Shown piece after piece: positions 13,676 to 22,727 of a stretch of 43,332 bases of DNA. The stretch spans positions 1 to 43,332 of the forward strand of contig JAZKXO010000099.1 of assembly GCA_045611685.1 (NCBI GenBank), written 5' to 3'. The stretch's first letter is position 1. The number at the start of each line of letters is the position of its first letter. The position numbers and the translations under genes are program-made. This stretch comes from SIG701 sp045611685. Its GTDB lineage: Bacteria; Bacillota; Clostridia; Oscillospirales; CAG-272. The notes beneath the pieces were generated by a model, which saw only the letters and a list, made by a program, of their open reading frames with translations, did no database searches and was not told the origin of the DNA.

Positions 13676-16378
13676 TTACTTGTCCTGTACGGCGGCGAGA
13701 GCGTCGGCGATACCGGCGCGCTGTGCCTTGTACTTCTCAAGTTTCGCGCGTTCACCGTCAACAACGGCGGCAGGCGCACGGGAGGTAAAACTTTCATTGG
13801 CAAGCTTCGCTTCGGCGCGGGCAATCTCCTTATCGACCGCTTCGAGCTCGGCGGTCAGTCTCTTGCGCTCGGCCTCGAAATCAACGATATCCGAAAGCGG
13901 AATATAGACCGTTGCGGCATCGGTAACGATCTGCACGGCGCCCTCTTCCGTATACGCATCGACTACAAAAACCTCCGATGCGGATGCGAGGCGGGTGAAG
14001 AATGCGTGCGTGGATTCGTCAAACGAATCCTTGTACTTCGTAACGATGAACACCTGCGCTTTACGGGACGGCGGTACGTTCATCTCGGAGCGGCGGCCGC
14101 GGATTGCGGTGATCGCATCGATCACGCGGGTGATCTTTTCTTCCTCCGTGGGGAACTTCAGATCCTCACGCACGGACGGGTATTCGGATACCATAATGCT
14201 GCCCTCCGTGCCGGGAAGCGTCTGGTAGATCTCCTCGGTGATGAACGGCATAAACGGATGAAGCAGCTTCAGAATCTCGGTCAGAACATAGCCGAGAACG
14301 TTCTGCGCGATGACGGAACGCTCCGTTCCCTTCATCGAAACAGATGCCTTCGAAAGCTCGATATACCAGTCGCAGTACACGTCCCAGATGAAATCGTAGA
14401 GCGCGCCGAGCGCGATGCCGATCTCGTACCGATCGAGGTTCGAACGGACGGCGGCTACCGTATCGTTGAGACGGGCGAGGATCCACTTATCCTCGGCGGC
14501 AAGCGTGTCGAGAGCGGGCAGTTCGATCTTCTCGATTTCGAGATTCATCATCACGAAACGCGCCGCGTTCCAGAGCTTGTTCGCGAAATTACGCGCAGAT
14601 TCGATCTTCTCATCGGAGAAACGCATATCGTTTCCGGGGCTGTTGCCCGTCGCGAGTGCAAAGCGGAGTGCATCCGCGCCGTATTTCTCGACGATCTCTA
14701 AGGGGTCAATGCCGTTGCCGAGGGACTTGGACATTTTCCGCCCCTGCGCGTCGCGGACGAGGCCGTGGATAAGAACGGTGTCAAATGGGATCTCACCGGT
14801 ATATTCAAGACCGGAGAAGATCATACGGGACACCCAGAAGGTGATGATATCGTAGCCCGTAACGAGCGTGTTGGTCGGGTAGAAATAGCTGAGATCCTCG
14901 GTATCCTTCGGCCAGCCCATCGTGGAGAACGGCCAGAGTGCGGAGGAGAACCACGTGTCGAGCGTGTCGGGATCCTGCGTCATCTTACCGGCGCATTTCG
15001 GGCAAGATGAGGGTGCTTCACCGGAGACGATCATCTCGCCGCAGTCGTCGCAGTAGTAGGCAGGAATGCGGTGGCCCCACCAAAGCTGGCGGGAGATACA
15101 CCAGTCGCGGATGTTCTCCATCCAGTGGAAGTAGTTTTTAGAGAAGCGCTCGGGCACGAACTTGATCCGTCCGTCACGCACCGCTTCGATCGCAGGCTTA
15201 GCCAAGGGCTCCATCTTCACGAACCACTGCTTCGATACCATCGGCTCGATGACGTGATGACAGCGGTAGCAGGTGCCGACATTATGCGCCAAGGGCTCGA
15301 TGTTCTTGAGAAGTCCCGCTTCTTTCAGATCAGCAAGGATCGCTTTGCGTGCCTCGGCGGTGGTCATGCCGGCATATTTTCCGCAGTCGAGCACCTCAGG
15401 CTCACCGACGGCGGCGGTGCCGCGGCGGACGCTGTCCTCGTAGGCAGCCTTATCGGCAGCGCCGGTCATCTTGCCGTCATAGGTGAACACGCGCACGAGC
15501 GGCAGATTATGACGCTCGCCTACCTCGTAGTCGTTCGGGTCGTGGGCAGGCGTGATCTTTACGACGCCCGTTCCCTTCGTCATATCGGCGTGCTCGTCGC
15601 AGACGATCGGGATCTCTTTATTGATAAGCGGCAAAAGCACGTGGCATCCGTGCAAATGTTGGTAGCGCGGATCTTCTGCGTTGATCGCAACGGCGGTATC
15701 GCCGAGCATCGTCTCGGGACGGGTGGTGGCAAGCTCAAGCATCTCGCCCGTTTCCTTTACGGGATAGAGCAGATGATAGAAATTACCGTCCTGATCGTCG
15801 TATTCCACCTCGGCGTCCGAGATCGAGGTCATACAGGTCGTGCACCAGTTAACCATACGGTTGCCGCGGTAGATCAGTCCCTTTTTATAAAGGCGGAGGA
15901 ACACGTCCTGTACCGCCTCGGAGCATCCCTCGTCAAGCGTGAATCGCTCACGCGTCCAGTCGCAGGACGAGCCGAGCTTTTTGAGCTGCTCGATAATACG
16001 TCCGCCGTACTTTGCCCGCCAGTCCCACGCTCTCTCAAGAAAGCCGTCGCGGCCGATATCTTCTTTGGTGATGCCCTCTTTACGCATCGCCTCCACGATC
16101 TTCGCCTCGGTGGCGATCGACGCGTGGTCGGTGCCGGGAAGCCAAAGCGTAGAGAATCCGCTCATCCGCTTGTAGCGGGTGAGGATGTCCTGCAGGGTAT
16201 TGTCGAGCGCGTGTCCCATATGAAGCTGACCGGTGATGTTCGGCGGGGGCATAACGATCGAATAGTGGGGCTTCGATTTGTCAACGACGGGCGTAAAATG
16301 TCCGTCCGCACACCAGGATGCGTACAGTCTCTCCTCAAAGGAGGAGGGGTCGTACGTCTTTGACAGTTCTTTTCTCAT
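13676..16378 (-). CDS. valS: Valine-tRNA ligase
   Basis: Class I aminoacyl-tRNA synthetase that charges tRNA-Val in the cytoplasm. The 900-residue product has normal length. The HIGH motif appears as PPPNITGQLHMGHALDN (HMGH at 53-56), the editing domain contains TTRPETMLGDTAVAI, the KMSKSLGNG loop lies near residue 545, and the C-terminal 70 residues form a predicted coiled coil (ADIVDFEAERKRLTAEL-like arm) typical of ValRS. AAAGGAG precedes the ATG at 16378. Expression is expected to depend on uncharged tRNA-Val through the T-box leader upstream, and its own sigma-A promoter and terminator make it a single-gene unit. Confidence 0.97.
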   Translation of the reverse strand: MRKELSKTYDPSSFEERLYASWCADGHFTPVVDKSKPHYSIVMPPPNITGQLHMGHALDNTLQDILTRYKRMSGFSTLWLPGTDHASIATEAKIVEAMRKEGITKEDIGRDGFLERAWDWRAKYGGRIIEQLKKLGSSCDWTRERFTLDEGCSEAVQDVFLRLYKKGLIYRGNRMVNWCTTCMTSISDAEVEYDDQDGNFYHLLYPVKETGEMLELATTRPETMLGDTAVAINAEDPRYQHLHGCHVLLPLINKEIPIVCDEHADMTKGTGVVKITPAHDPNDYEVGERHNLPLVRVFTYDGKMTGAADKAAYEDSVRRGTAAVGEPEVLDCGKYAGMTTAEARKAILADLKEAGLLKNIEPLAHNVGTCYRCHHVIEPMVSKQWFVKMEPLAKPAIEAVRDGRIKFVPERFSKNYFHWMENIRDWCISRQLWWGHRIPAYYCDDCGEMIVSGEAPSSCPKCAGKMTQDPDTLDTWFSSALWPFSTMGWPKDTEDLSYFYPTNTLVTGYDIITFWVSRMIFSGLEYTGEIPFDTVLIHGLVRDAQGRKMSKSLGNGIDPLEIVEKYGADALRFALATGNSPGNDMRFSDEKIESARNFANKLWNAARFVMMNLEIEKIELPALDTLAAEDKWILARLNDTVAAVRSNLDRYEIGIALGALYDFIWDVYCDWYIELSKASVSMKGTERSVIAQNVLGYVLTEILKLLHPFMPFITEEIYQTLPGTEGSIMVSEYPSVREDLKFPTEEEKITRVIDAITAIRGRRSEMNVPPSRKAQVFIVTKYKDSFDESTHAFFTRLASASEVFVVDAYTEEGAVQIVTDAATVYIPLSDIVDFEAERKRLTAELEAVDKEIARAEAKLANESFTSRAPAAVVDGERAKLEKYKAQRAGIADALAAVQDK

Positions 16379-16451
16379 AATGTACTCCTTTGTACCAATA
16401 TTCTCTGTAAAACAAAATTTTCATTCAATCCATTTTTGAAACGATACCAAT

Positions 16452-16485
16452 AAAAAAGCGCCTCGATCCCATAGGATCAGGACGC
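16452..16485 (-). terminator. Intrinsic terminator of the valS T-box leader
   Basis: GCGTCCTGATCC and GGATCGAGGCGC form an imperfect stem around TATG, followed by TTTTTT (16452-16457) on the minus strand. It lies directly after the T-box sequence, the normal position for the regulated terminator. Confidence 0.9.
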
Positions 16486-16707
16486 AAAAGCGCGGTACCA
16501 CCCGACTTCGCCAAACGGCGCACTCACGGACGAAACATCCGTTATCCCGTAACGAGGGAGGACGGCGCATACTACCGGGCGATCTCTCACCGTTCACACA
16601 CGCGGCTCCGGGACTACTTCGCATCGAACCTGCCGCGGCGATTTCACCCTCCGCCGCTCTCTGGGGGCCGTCCCCGATGCTACTTCTTCCCATCCGTGCC
16701 TTTTATC
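16452..16707 (-). promoter_or_regulatory. T-box leader of valS
   Basis: Read leftward, the leader contains the T-box GGGTGGTACCGCG (16491-16503), which binds the tRNA acceptor end, then the terminator hairpin. Upstream lies a long stem I: GCATCG pairs with CGATGC, and a distal loop has AGAGAG and AGGGTGAAAT. The specifier-loop strand reads GAAGTAGTCC, which offers two adjacent valine codons, GTA (16615-16617) and GTC (16612-16614). Uncharged tRNA-Val should stabilise the antiterminator and allow valS transcription. Confidence 0.93.
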
Positions 16708-16713
16708 CTTGTT

Positions 16714-16742
16714 AGTATATCATCTTTTTGACGAAATGTCAA
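16714..16742 (-). promoter_or_regulatory. Sigma-A promoter of the valS leader
   Basis: TTGACA (16737-16742), 17-bp spacer, TATACT (16714-16719) on the minus strand. It sets the T-box RNA start near 16707. Confidence 0.88.
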
Positions 16743-16790
16743 GGGCGGGCGGCACGTTCGGGGATTTTTTTCGGTTTCACGGAATTTTTG

Positions 16791-16820
16791 TTGATTTGTG
16801 CCCGCTTTATAAGGTATAAT
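16791..16820 (+). promoter_or_regulatory. Sigma-A promoter of the nucleoside salvage operon
   Basis: TTGATT (16791-16796), 18-bp spacer, TATAAT (16815-16820), 55 bp before deoD. It is back to back with the valS promoter. I see no clear operator repeat around it. Confidence 0.75.
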
Positions 16821-16875
16821 GTAAATAGGATATAAATCGGCATACCGCCGAAATTCTGATTCTTGGGAGGGCACT

Positions 16876-17595
16876 ATGTCAACACCTCACAACAGCGCAA
16901 AAATGGGCGATTTCGCTAAAACCGTCCTTATGCCGGGCGATCCGCTCCGCGCCCGGTTTATCGCCGAGACGTTCCTCACAGATGCACGACTCGTTAACAA
17001 CGTACGCGGGATTCAGGGATACACGGGAACGTATAAAGGCGTGCCCGTATCCGTAATGGCAAGCGGTATGGGTATGCCCTCGATGGGTATTTACAGTTAC
17101 GAGCTGTTCACCGAGTACGACGTTGATAATATTCTCCGGATCGGCTCGGCGGGCGCTCTCATCGACCGCGTAAAGGTACGGGATATCGTTATCGGCATGG
17201 GCGCGTGCACGAACTCCGCGTTTGCCGCCCAGTACGAGCTCGCGGGTACATTTGCCCCGATCGCCTCTTACCCCGTCATGAAGGCTGCGATCGACGCCGC
17301 AGAAGCAATCGGCGCTTCATACCACGTAGGCAATCTCCTCTCCTCCGATACGTTTTACAGAGACAACGGGGAGAAAGCAAACGCCGGCTGGCAAAAGATG
17401 GGCGTTCTCGCCGTCGAAATGGAGGCAGCCGCGCTCTATATGACCGCCGCCAGAACGGGCAAGAACGCGCTTGCGATCTGCACCGTCTCCGACAGTCTCG
17501 TCACAGGTGAGTCTCTTTCCGCCGAGGCGCGGCAGACGTCCTTTACCGAAATGATGACGATAGCCCTTGAAACGGCGGTGGCTCTTCATGCGTAA
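16876..17595 (+). CDS. deoD: Purine nucleoside phosphorylase, DeoD type
   Basis: Phosphorolysis of purine nucleosides and deoxynucleosides to base plus (deoxy)ribose 1-phosphate. The 239-residue protein starts STPHNSAKMGDFAKTVLMPGDPLRA, has SVMASGMGMPSMGIYSYEL, ILRIGSAGAL and GVLAVEMEAAALY, all DeoD-type (hexameric) signatures, and the late active-site segment TVSDSLVTGE with the catalytic Asp. GGGAGGG precedes the ATG. It is the first gene of the salvage operon and overlaps the next start by 8 bases, which suggests translational coupling. Confidence 0.96.
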   Translation: MSTPHNSAKMGDFAKTVLMPGDPLRARFIAETFLTDARLVNNVRGIQGYTGTYKGVPVSVMASGMGMPSMGIYSYELFTEYDVDNILRIGSAGALIDRVKVRDIVIGMGACTNSAFAAQYELAGTFAPIASYPVMKAAIDAAEAIGASYHVGNLLSSDTFYRDNGEKANAGWQKMGVLAVEMEAAALYMTAARTGKNALAICTVSDSLVTGESLSAEARQTSFTEMMTIALETAVALHA

Positions 17596-19177
17596 AACAA
17601 AGCGCGTTTTTCTCATCGTTCTCGATTCCCTCGGCATCGGCGCCTTGCCGGATGCCGCATCGTTCGGGGACACGCCCGACGTGAACACGCTTTTCCATAT
17701 CTCCCGTGAAGACGCGTTCTCGGCAGAGACGCTCCAAACCCTGGGGCTTGGCTATATCGACGGTGTCTCCTATATCGGATTACCCGAAAATAAAGGATGC
17801 CGTGCCGCCGTCGCCAGAATGGCGGAACGCTCCCCCGGCAAGGATACGACGATCGGGCACTGGGAGATTGCGGGTGTCGTCTCGGACGCTCCCTTGCCGA
17901 CCTTCCCGGACGGATTCCCCAAAGAAATTCTTGATGCCGTATCCAAAGCCACCGGCCGCGGCATTCTCTGCAACGAGCCCTACTCGGGCACGAAGGTCAT
18001 TCACGATTTCGGCCGTGCGCACATCGCCACGGGCGATCTGATCGTATACACCTCCGCGGACAGCGTTTTCCAGATCGCGGCGCACGAGGACGTGATCCCG
18101 CCCGCTGAGCTGTACGAAATCTGCGAGACGGCGCGCGCGATCCTCACGGGCAAATACGGCGTGGGGCGCGTCATCGCCCGCCCGTTTATCGGCGAATATC
18201 CGAACTACACCCGCACTGCCAACCGGCACGATTATTCTCTCGAGCCGCCCGCCGAGACGGTTCTCGACGCGATCAAACAAGCCGGTATGGAGACGATCGC
18301 CGTCGGCAAAATTACCGATATATTTGCGGGCTGCGGCATCACGAAAACGATCCGCACGAAGGACAACGAGGACGGCATGCGCGTGACAAACGAGATCGCC
18401 GCGAGCGATTTTACCGGCCTGTGCTTTGTAAATCTCGTGGAATTCGATTCCCACTACGGGCATCGGAACGATGCGAAGGGCTACGCCGCCGCGCTCACGC
18501 GATTCGATCGGTGGCTCGCGGGATTCCTCCCGAAACTCAAAGCGGACGACGTGCTCATGATCACCGCGGACCACGGTTGTGATCCGACCGATACGAGCAC
18601 CGATCACACCAGAGAATACACGCCGCTTCTCGTCGTGGGCGATAATATCCGCCCCGTCAATCTCGGCACGCGGAATTCCTTCTCGGATATCGCGGCGACC
18701 GTCTCTGCGCTTTTGGACGTTCCGTTTGACGGCGACGGCGTATCGTTCGCCAAGGAAATTCTCCGCGAGGATATCACAGACGAACAGCTTATCGAAGAAG
18801 CGCTTCGCGCGATGCGCGGTGCGTACGCGCCCTATTCCTCCTATAAGGTGGGCGCGGCACTCCTCACCGACGACGGCAGGATTTTCACCGGATGCAATAT
18901 TGAAAACGCCTCGTACGGTGCCACGGTCTGCGCGGAGAGAGTTGCCGTATCGAAAGCAGTATCCGACGGCGCACACAGCATCAAAGCGATCGCGATCGTG
19001 GGCGGAAAGGACGGCGCGATCACCGACTACGCCCCGCCCTGCGGCATTTGCCGGCAGGTGCTGTCCGAATTTTGCGATCCCGACACGCGGGTGATCCTCT
19101 TTGACGGGGACGCGGCAAAGGCACACCGTTTTTCGGAGATCTTGCCCCTTTCCTTTGGCAAAGAAAACGTACTCTGA
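17588..19177 (+). CDS. deoB-cdd: Phosphopentomutase-cytidine deaminase fusion protein
   Basis: One 529-residue reading frame joins two salvage enzymes. Residues 1 to about 392 are phosphopentomutase, which converts (deoxy)ribose 1-phosphate to the 5-phosphate. They carry VFLIVLDSLGIGALPDA, GKDTTIGHWE with the phosphorylated Thr (87 or 88), EFDSHYGHRNDAKGYA and MITADHGCDPTDTSTDHTRE. Residues about 396-529 are a complete cytidine deaminase with GCNIENASYG, TVCAERVAV (Cys448, Glu450) and PPCGICRQ (Cys485, Cys488), the zinc and catalytic residues. No stop or linker separates them. The ATG at 17588 overlaps the deoD stop; an earlier TTG start is less likely. Both halves look catalytically intact. 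Confidence 0.93.
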   Translation: MRKTKRVFLIVLDSLGIGALPDAASFGDTPDVNTLFHISREDAFSAETLQTLGLGYIDGVSYIGLPENKGCRAAVARMAERSPGKDTTIGHWEIAGVVSDAPLPTFPDGFPKEILDAVSKATGRGILCNEPYSGTKVIHDFGRAHIATGDLIVYTSADSVFQIAAHEDVIPPAELYEICETARAILTGKYGVGRVIARPFIGEYPNYTRTANRHDYSLEPPAETVLDAIKQAGMETIAVGKITDIFAGCGITKTIRTKDNEDGMRVTNEIAASDFTGLCFVNLVEFDSHYGHRNDAKGYAAALTRFDRWLAGFLPKLKADDVLMITADHGCDPTDTSTDHTREYTPLLVVGDNIRPVNLGTRNSFSDIAATVSALLDVPFDGDGVSFAKEILREDITDEQLIEEALRAMRGAYAPYSSYKVGAALLTDDGRIFTGCNIENASYGATVCAERVAVSKAVSDGAHSIKAIAIVGGKDGAITDYAPPCGICRQVLSEFCDPDTRVILFDGDAAKAHRFSEILPLSFGKENVL

Positions 19178-19192
19178 ACGGAGGCTCGGCTT

Positions 19193-20491
19193 ATGCGAAT
19201 GTACGATCTGATCGACAAAAAGAAGCGCGGCGAATCGCTCACCGAGGCTGAGATCCGCTTTCTCGTGAAGGGCACCGCCGACGGCACGATCCCCGATTAC
19301 CAGCTGACGGCGTTTCTGATGGCAGTATGCATCCGCGGTATGGACAAAACGGAAACCGCCTATCTTACCGATGCTATGGTGCGCTCGGGCGATATGCTTG
19401 ATCTGTCTTTGTTCGGCACGGAATCGGTCGATAAGCACAGCACGGGCGGCGTCGGCGATAAAACCACGCTCATCGTAACGCCGATCGCGGCGGCACTCGG
19501 CTGCCGCGTGGCAAAAATGTCCGGCCGCGGACTCGGCTACACGGGCGGCACGGCAGACAAGCTTCACTCCATCCCCGGCTATCGCCTCACGATGCCGCAC
19601 GCGGATTTTCTAAAGCAGGTTGAAGCCGTGGGCGCTTCGGTGATTACGCAAAGCGGCAATCTCGCACCGGCAGATAAAAAGCTGTACGCGCTCCGCGACG
19701 TAACCGCCACGGTCGATTCCCTCCCGCTTATCGCCTCGAGCATCATGAGCAAAAAGATCGCGGCGGGTGCGCACTCGATCGTCCTCGACGTAAAAGTAGG
19801 CAGCGGCGCGTTTATGAAAACCAAAGAAGATGCCGAAGCCCTCGCCCGCGCAATGGTCGATATCGGCAAGGCATGCGGACGGCGCACAACCGCCGTTCTC
19901 ACGAATATGGATATCCCTCTCGGGCGTGGCGTCGGAAACACGCTCGAGGTGCTCGAATCAGTGGAAGTTCTGAAGGGAGGTGGTCCCGCAGATCTCACTG
20001 CCGTTTCCCTGGAGCTCGCCGCGCATATGGTATCCCTTGCCAAAGAGATACCGTTTGACAAGGCACGCAGTCTCACCGAGGACACGCTGAAAAGCGGTGC
20101 GGCTCTCCGAAAATTCCGTGAATGGATCGAAGCGCAGGGCGGTGATACCTCGTTCGCCGATGATCCGAAGGCATTCCCGCGAGCGAGCATCGTTCGTCCC
20201 GTCGTCGCACCCCGAAGCGGTTATCTCAAAGCGATGAACACGGAGGCGATCGGCGAGACATCCGTCTTACTCGGCGCGGGCAGAGCACGCGCCGAGGACG
20301 AGATAGATCCCGCGGCAGGCATCGAGATCCTCAAAAAAACGGGCGATCGCGTGGAGGCAGGCGAGCCGCTCGCGATTCTTCACACGAATGATGAAAAAAG
20401 GTTCGCCGATGCGAAAAGCCGATACGAAAATGCCGTCGTAATCGGGGAAACGCCCCCCAAAAAACAACCGCTGATATACTCTGTGATCTAA
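19193..20491 (+). CDS. pdp: Pyrimidine-nucleoside phosphorylase
   Basis: Splits uridine, thymidine and deoxyuridine to base plus pentose 1-phosphate, feeding the mutase encoded just upstream. The 432-residue product has the glycosyltransferase-3-like N-terminal helical part (MRMYDLIDKKKRGESLTEAEIRFLVKG) and the signature DKHSTGGVGDKTTLIVTPI. It also has MSGRGLGYTGGTADKLHSIPGY, the KKIAAGAHSIVLDVKVGSGAFMK segment and a C-terminal biotinyl-like alpha/beta domain. DeoA and Pdp are close relatives; the Lys/Ser active-site pattern does not let me separate them, so the broad-specificity Gram-positive name is used. GGAGG precedes the ATG. It closes the operon at a strong terminator. Confidence 0.93.
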   Translation: MRMYDLIDKKKRGESLTEAEIRFLVKGTADGTIPDYQLTAFLMAVCIRGMDKTETAYLTDAMVRSGDMLDLSLFGTESVDKHSTGGVGDKTTLIVTPIAAALGCRVAKMSGRGLGYTGGTADKLHSIPGYRLTMPHADFLKQVEAVGASVITQSGNLAPADKKLYALRDVTATVDSLPLIASSIMSKKIAAGAHSIVLDVKVGSGAFMKTKEDAEALARAMVDIGKACGRRTTAVLTNMDIPLGRGVGNTLEVLESVEVLKGGGPADLTAVSLELAAHMVSLAKEIPFDKARSLTEDTLKSGAALRKFREWIEAQGGDTSFADDPKAFPRASIVRPVVAPRSGYLKAMNTEAIGETSVLLGAGRARAEDEIDPAAGIEILKKTGDRVEAGEPLAILHTNDEKRFADAKSRYENAVVIGETPPKKQPLIYSVI

Positions 20492-20493
20492 CA

Positions 20494-20520
20494 AAAAAGC
20501 CACGCTTAGCGTGGCTTTTT
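20494..20520. terminator. Bidirectional terminator between pdp and groEL
   Basis: AAAAAGCCACGC pairs with GCGTGGCTTTTT around TTA, 12 bp including the A/T tails. It serves both convergent genes. Confidence 0.92.
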
Positions 20521-20539
20521 CTTATGCGTATTTACTTTA

Positions 20540-22171
20540 TCAGTACATGCCGCCCATGCCGCCCATACCGGGTGCTCCGGCAGGAGCCTGCGGCTCCGGC
20601 TTGCTGACTACCAGAGCCTCGGTGGTGAGGACGGTAGATGCAACGGAAGCAGCATTCTGGAGTGCGGAGCGGGTAACCTTCGTCGGGTCAACGATGCCGG
20701 CTTCCATCATATCCATATACTCTTCGGTGTATGCGTTGAAGCCGTAGCCCTTCTTACCGCTGGCCTGAATGTTGTTCACGATTACGGAGCCCTCGAAGCC
20801 TGCATTGGCAGCGATCTGGCGAACGGGTGCCTCGAGCGCCTTTACAACGATCTTCACACCGGTCTTCTCATCGCCGTCAACGGTATCAAGAAGCTTTGCA
20901 ACGTCGTCAATTACGTTGAGGAACGCAGTTCCGCCGCCGGGGACGATACCCTCTTCAACAGCCGCGCGGGTTGCGTTCAGAGCGTCCTCGATGCGGAGTT
21001 TCTTTTCCTTCATCTCGGTTTCGGTAGCGGCACCGACCTTGATTACGGCAACGCCGCCTGCGAGCTTCGCGAGTCTCTCCTGGAGCTTCTCGCGATCGAA
21101 ATCGGACGTGGTCGTCTCGATTGCGTTCTTGATCTGGGCGATTCTGTTCTGGATCTCGGTAGCATCACCGGCTCCGCCGACGATGATTGTGTTATCCTTA
21201 TTGATCTTCACCTGACGGGCCTGACCGAGCTGTGCTACGGTAGCCTCCTTCAGATCGAGACCAAGCTCATCGCAGATAACCTCGCCGCCGGTGAGGGTAG
21301 CGATATCGCGGAGCATTTCTTTACGTCTGTCGCCAAAGCCCGGAGCCTTTACAGCGGCAACGGTGAACGTACCGCGAAGCTTATTGAGAACGAGCGTGGT
21401 GAGAGCCTCTCCCTCAACGTCCTCGGCGATGATAAGGAGCTTCTTGCCGGACTGCACGATCTGCTCCAGAAGCGGCAGGATATCCTGCACGTTCGAGATC
21501 TTCTTCTCGGTGATAAGAATGAGGGCATCGTCGAGAACGGCCTCCATCTTATCGGTATCGGTAGCCATGTAGGGAGAGAGGTAGCCGCGATCAAACTGCA
21601 TACCCTCCACAACCTCGGAGTAGGTCTCAGCGGACTTGGACTCCTCCACGGTGATAACGCCGTCAGCGGTTACTTTCTCCATAGCGTCGGCGATCAGCTG
21701 ACCGATCGTATCGTCGCCGGAGGATACGGCACCTACGCGTGCGATATCTGCCGTGCCGTTTACTTTCTTGGAGTTCGCTTTGAGAGACTCGATTGCACGG
21801 TCAACCGCCTTCTGAATACCCTTGCGGATAATGATGGGGTTAGCACCGGCGGTAACGTTCTTCATGCCCTCGTGGATGAATGCCTGTGCAAGAAGCGTAG
21901 CGGTAGTGGTACCGTCGCCTGCGGCGTCGTTCGTCTTGGTAGCAACCTCACGAACGAGCTGTGCGCCCATATTCTCAGCGCCGTCCTCAAGCTCAATCTC
22001 CTTAGCGATCGTAACACCATCGTTGGTGATGAGGGGCGTGCCGAACTTTCTATCGAGCACTACGTTGCGGCCCTTCGGACCGAGGGTGATTTTCACGGTG
22101 TCGGCAAGCTTGTCAACACCGGCAATGAGCGCATTGCGCGCGTCGATTCCGTAAAGCAGATCCTTCGACAT
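20540..22171 (-). CDS. groL: Chaperonin GroEL
   Basis: 60-kDa chaperonin subunit; forms a double heptameric ring that folds proteins in an ATP-driven cycle with GroES. The 543-residue product shows KITLGPKGRNVVLDRKFGTPLITNDGVTIA, AGDGTTTATLLA, the conserved AAVEEGIVPGGGTAFL signature and a short Gly-Met-rich tail (GGMGGMY). A good AAGGAG lies before MSKDLLYG. It follows groES by 20 bases and is controlled from the CIRCE/promoter region in front of groES. Confidence 0.98.
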   Translation of the reverse strand: MSKDLLYGIDARNALIAGVDKLADTVKITLGPKGRNVVLDRKFGTPLITNDGVTIAKEIELEDGAENMGAQLVREVATKTNDAAGDGTTTATLLAQAFIHEGMKNVTAGANPIIIRKGIQKAVDRAIESLKANSKKVNGTADIARVGAVSSGDDTIGQLIADAMEKVTADGVITVEESKSAETYSEVVEGMQFDRGYLSPYMATDTDKMEAVLDDALILITEKKISNVQDILPLLEQIVQSGKKLLIIAEDVEGEALTTLVLNKLRGTFTVAAVKAPGFGDRRKEMLRDIATLTGGEVICDELGLDLKEATVAQLGQARQVKINKDNTIIVGGAGDATEIQNRIAQIKNAIETTTSDFDREKLQERLAKLAGGVAVIKVGAATETEMKEKKLRIEDALNATRAAVEEGIVPGGGTAFLNVIDDVAKLLDTVDGDEKTGVKIVVKALEAPVRQIAANAGFEGSVIVNNIQASGKKGYGFNAYTEEYMDMMEAGIVDPTKVTRSALQNAASVASTVLTTEALVVSKPEPQAPAGAPGMGGMGGMY

Positions 22172-22191
22172 ATCAAAATTCTCCTTATAAT

Positions 22192-22476
22192 TTATTCAAC
22201 AACTGCGAGAATATCGCTCTGACGAACGATATTGTATTCCTTGCCGTCGCACTTTACTTCCGTGCCGGCATACTTGCTCGTGATAACGCGGTCGCCAACC
22301 TTTACGGTCATGGTAACTTCCTTACCGTCAACGAGCCCGCCGGGGCCAACGGCGATTACTTCGGCAATCTGGGGCTTCTCCTGGGCGCTGCCCGGAAGAA
22401 TGATGCCGGTCTTGGTCGTTTCCTCAGCTTCAATAGCGCAGACAACAACGCGGTCTGCCAAAGGCTTTATAGTCAT
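22192..22476 (-). CDS. groS: Co-chaperonin GroES
   Basis: Heptameric lid of the GroEL folding chamber. The 94-residue product matches the family: MTIKPLADRVVV at the start, a mobile loop around EETTKTGIILPGSAQEKP, and GDRVITSKYAGTEVKCDGKEYNIV. The start at 22476 has GAGGAGG upstream and the usual family N-terminus; an in-frame extension of 11 codons is not conserved. First gene of groES-groEL behind CIRCE. Confidence 0.97.
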   Translation of the reverse strand: MTIKPLADRVVVCAIEAEETTKTGIILPGSAQEKPQIAEVIAVGPGGLVDGKEVTMTVKVGDRVITSKYAGTEVKCDGKEYNIVRQSDILAVVE

Positions 22477-22537
22477 AATGAATCCTCCTCTAAACCGTGC
22501 GGATCGCACGTAATAATTTTTTGGAATTCTTTTTAGT

Positions 22538-22564
22538 TTAGCACTCTTGTTTTCGGAGTGCCAA
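22538..22564 (-). promoter_or_regulatory. CIRCE operator (HrcA binding site)
   Basis: TTGGCACTC-N9-GAGTGCTAA on the minus strand, one base from the TTAGCACTC-N9-GAGTGCTAA consensus (22562). It lies between the promoter and groES. HrcA should bind here and repress the chaperonin operon until heat or unfolded protein stress. Confidence 0.95.
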
Positions 22565-22578
22565 ACCCTACGTGATAT

Positions 22579-22607
22579 ATTCTATACCGAAGGGAGTGGA
22601 AAATCAA
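22579..22607 (-). promoter_or_regulatory. Sigma-A promoter of groES-groEL
   Basis: TTGATT (22602-22607), 17-bp spacer, TAGAAT (22579-22584) on the minus strand, just upstream of CIRCE. Confidence 0.8.
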
Positions 22608-22727
22608 GTCTTTTTCGGAATATTCACATTTATTTAACAATTCTCCCCGACCTCCCCGAAGGGGTGAGAATACAGACTCCCACCGCCGCATAAAAATGAA
22701 TAAAACAAGCGGTAAGGGAGGAGTTTC

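Noticed and set aside
18750..18800. A frameshift or missing stop between deoB and cdd
   Set aside because: The frame is continuous, the codons on both sides are normal and both domains are full-length, so a true fusion is the simpler reading; raw reads would settle it.
17780..19600. A 606-codon open frame on the minus strand opposite deoB-cdd and pdp
   Set aside because: It is a shadow of high-GC coding sequence; it has no Shine-Dalgarno, no recognisable motif and covers two well-supported genes.
22565..22727. A possible glycine riboswitch in front of the alanine/glycine symporter
   Set aside because: The region is short, is shared with the gro promoter, and shows no glycine aptamer core; only a small CCCC/GGGG hairpin is visible.
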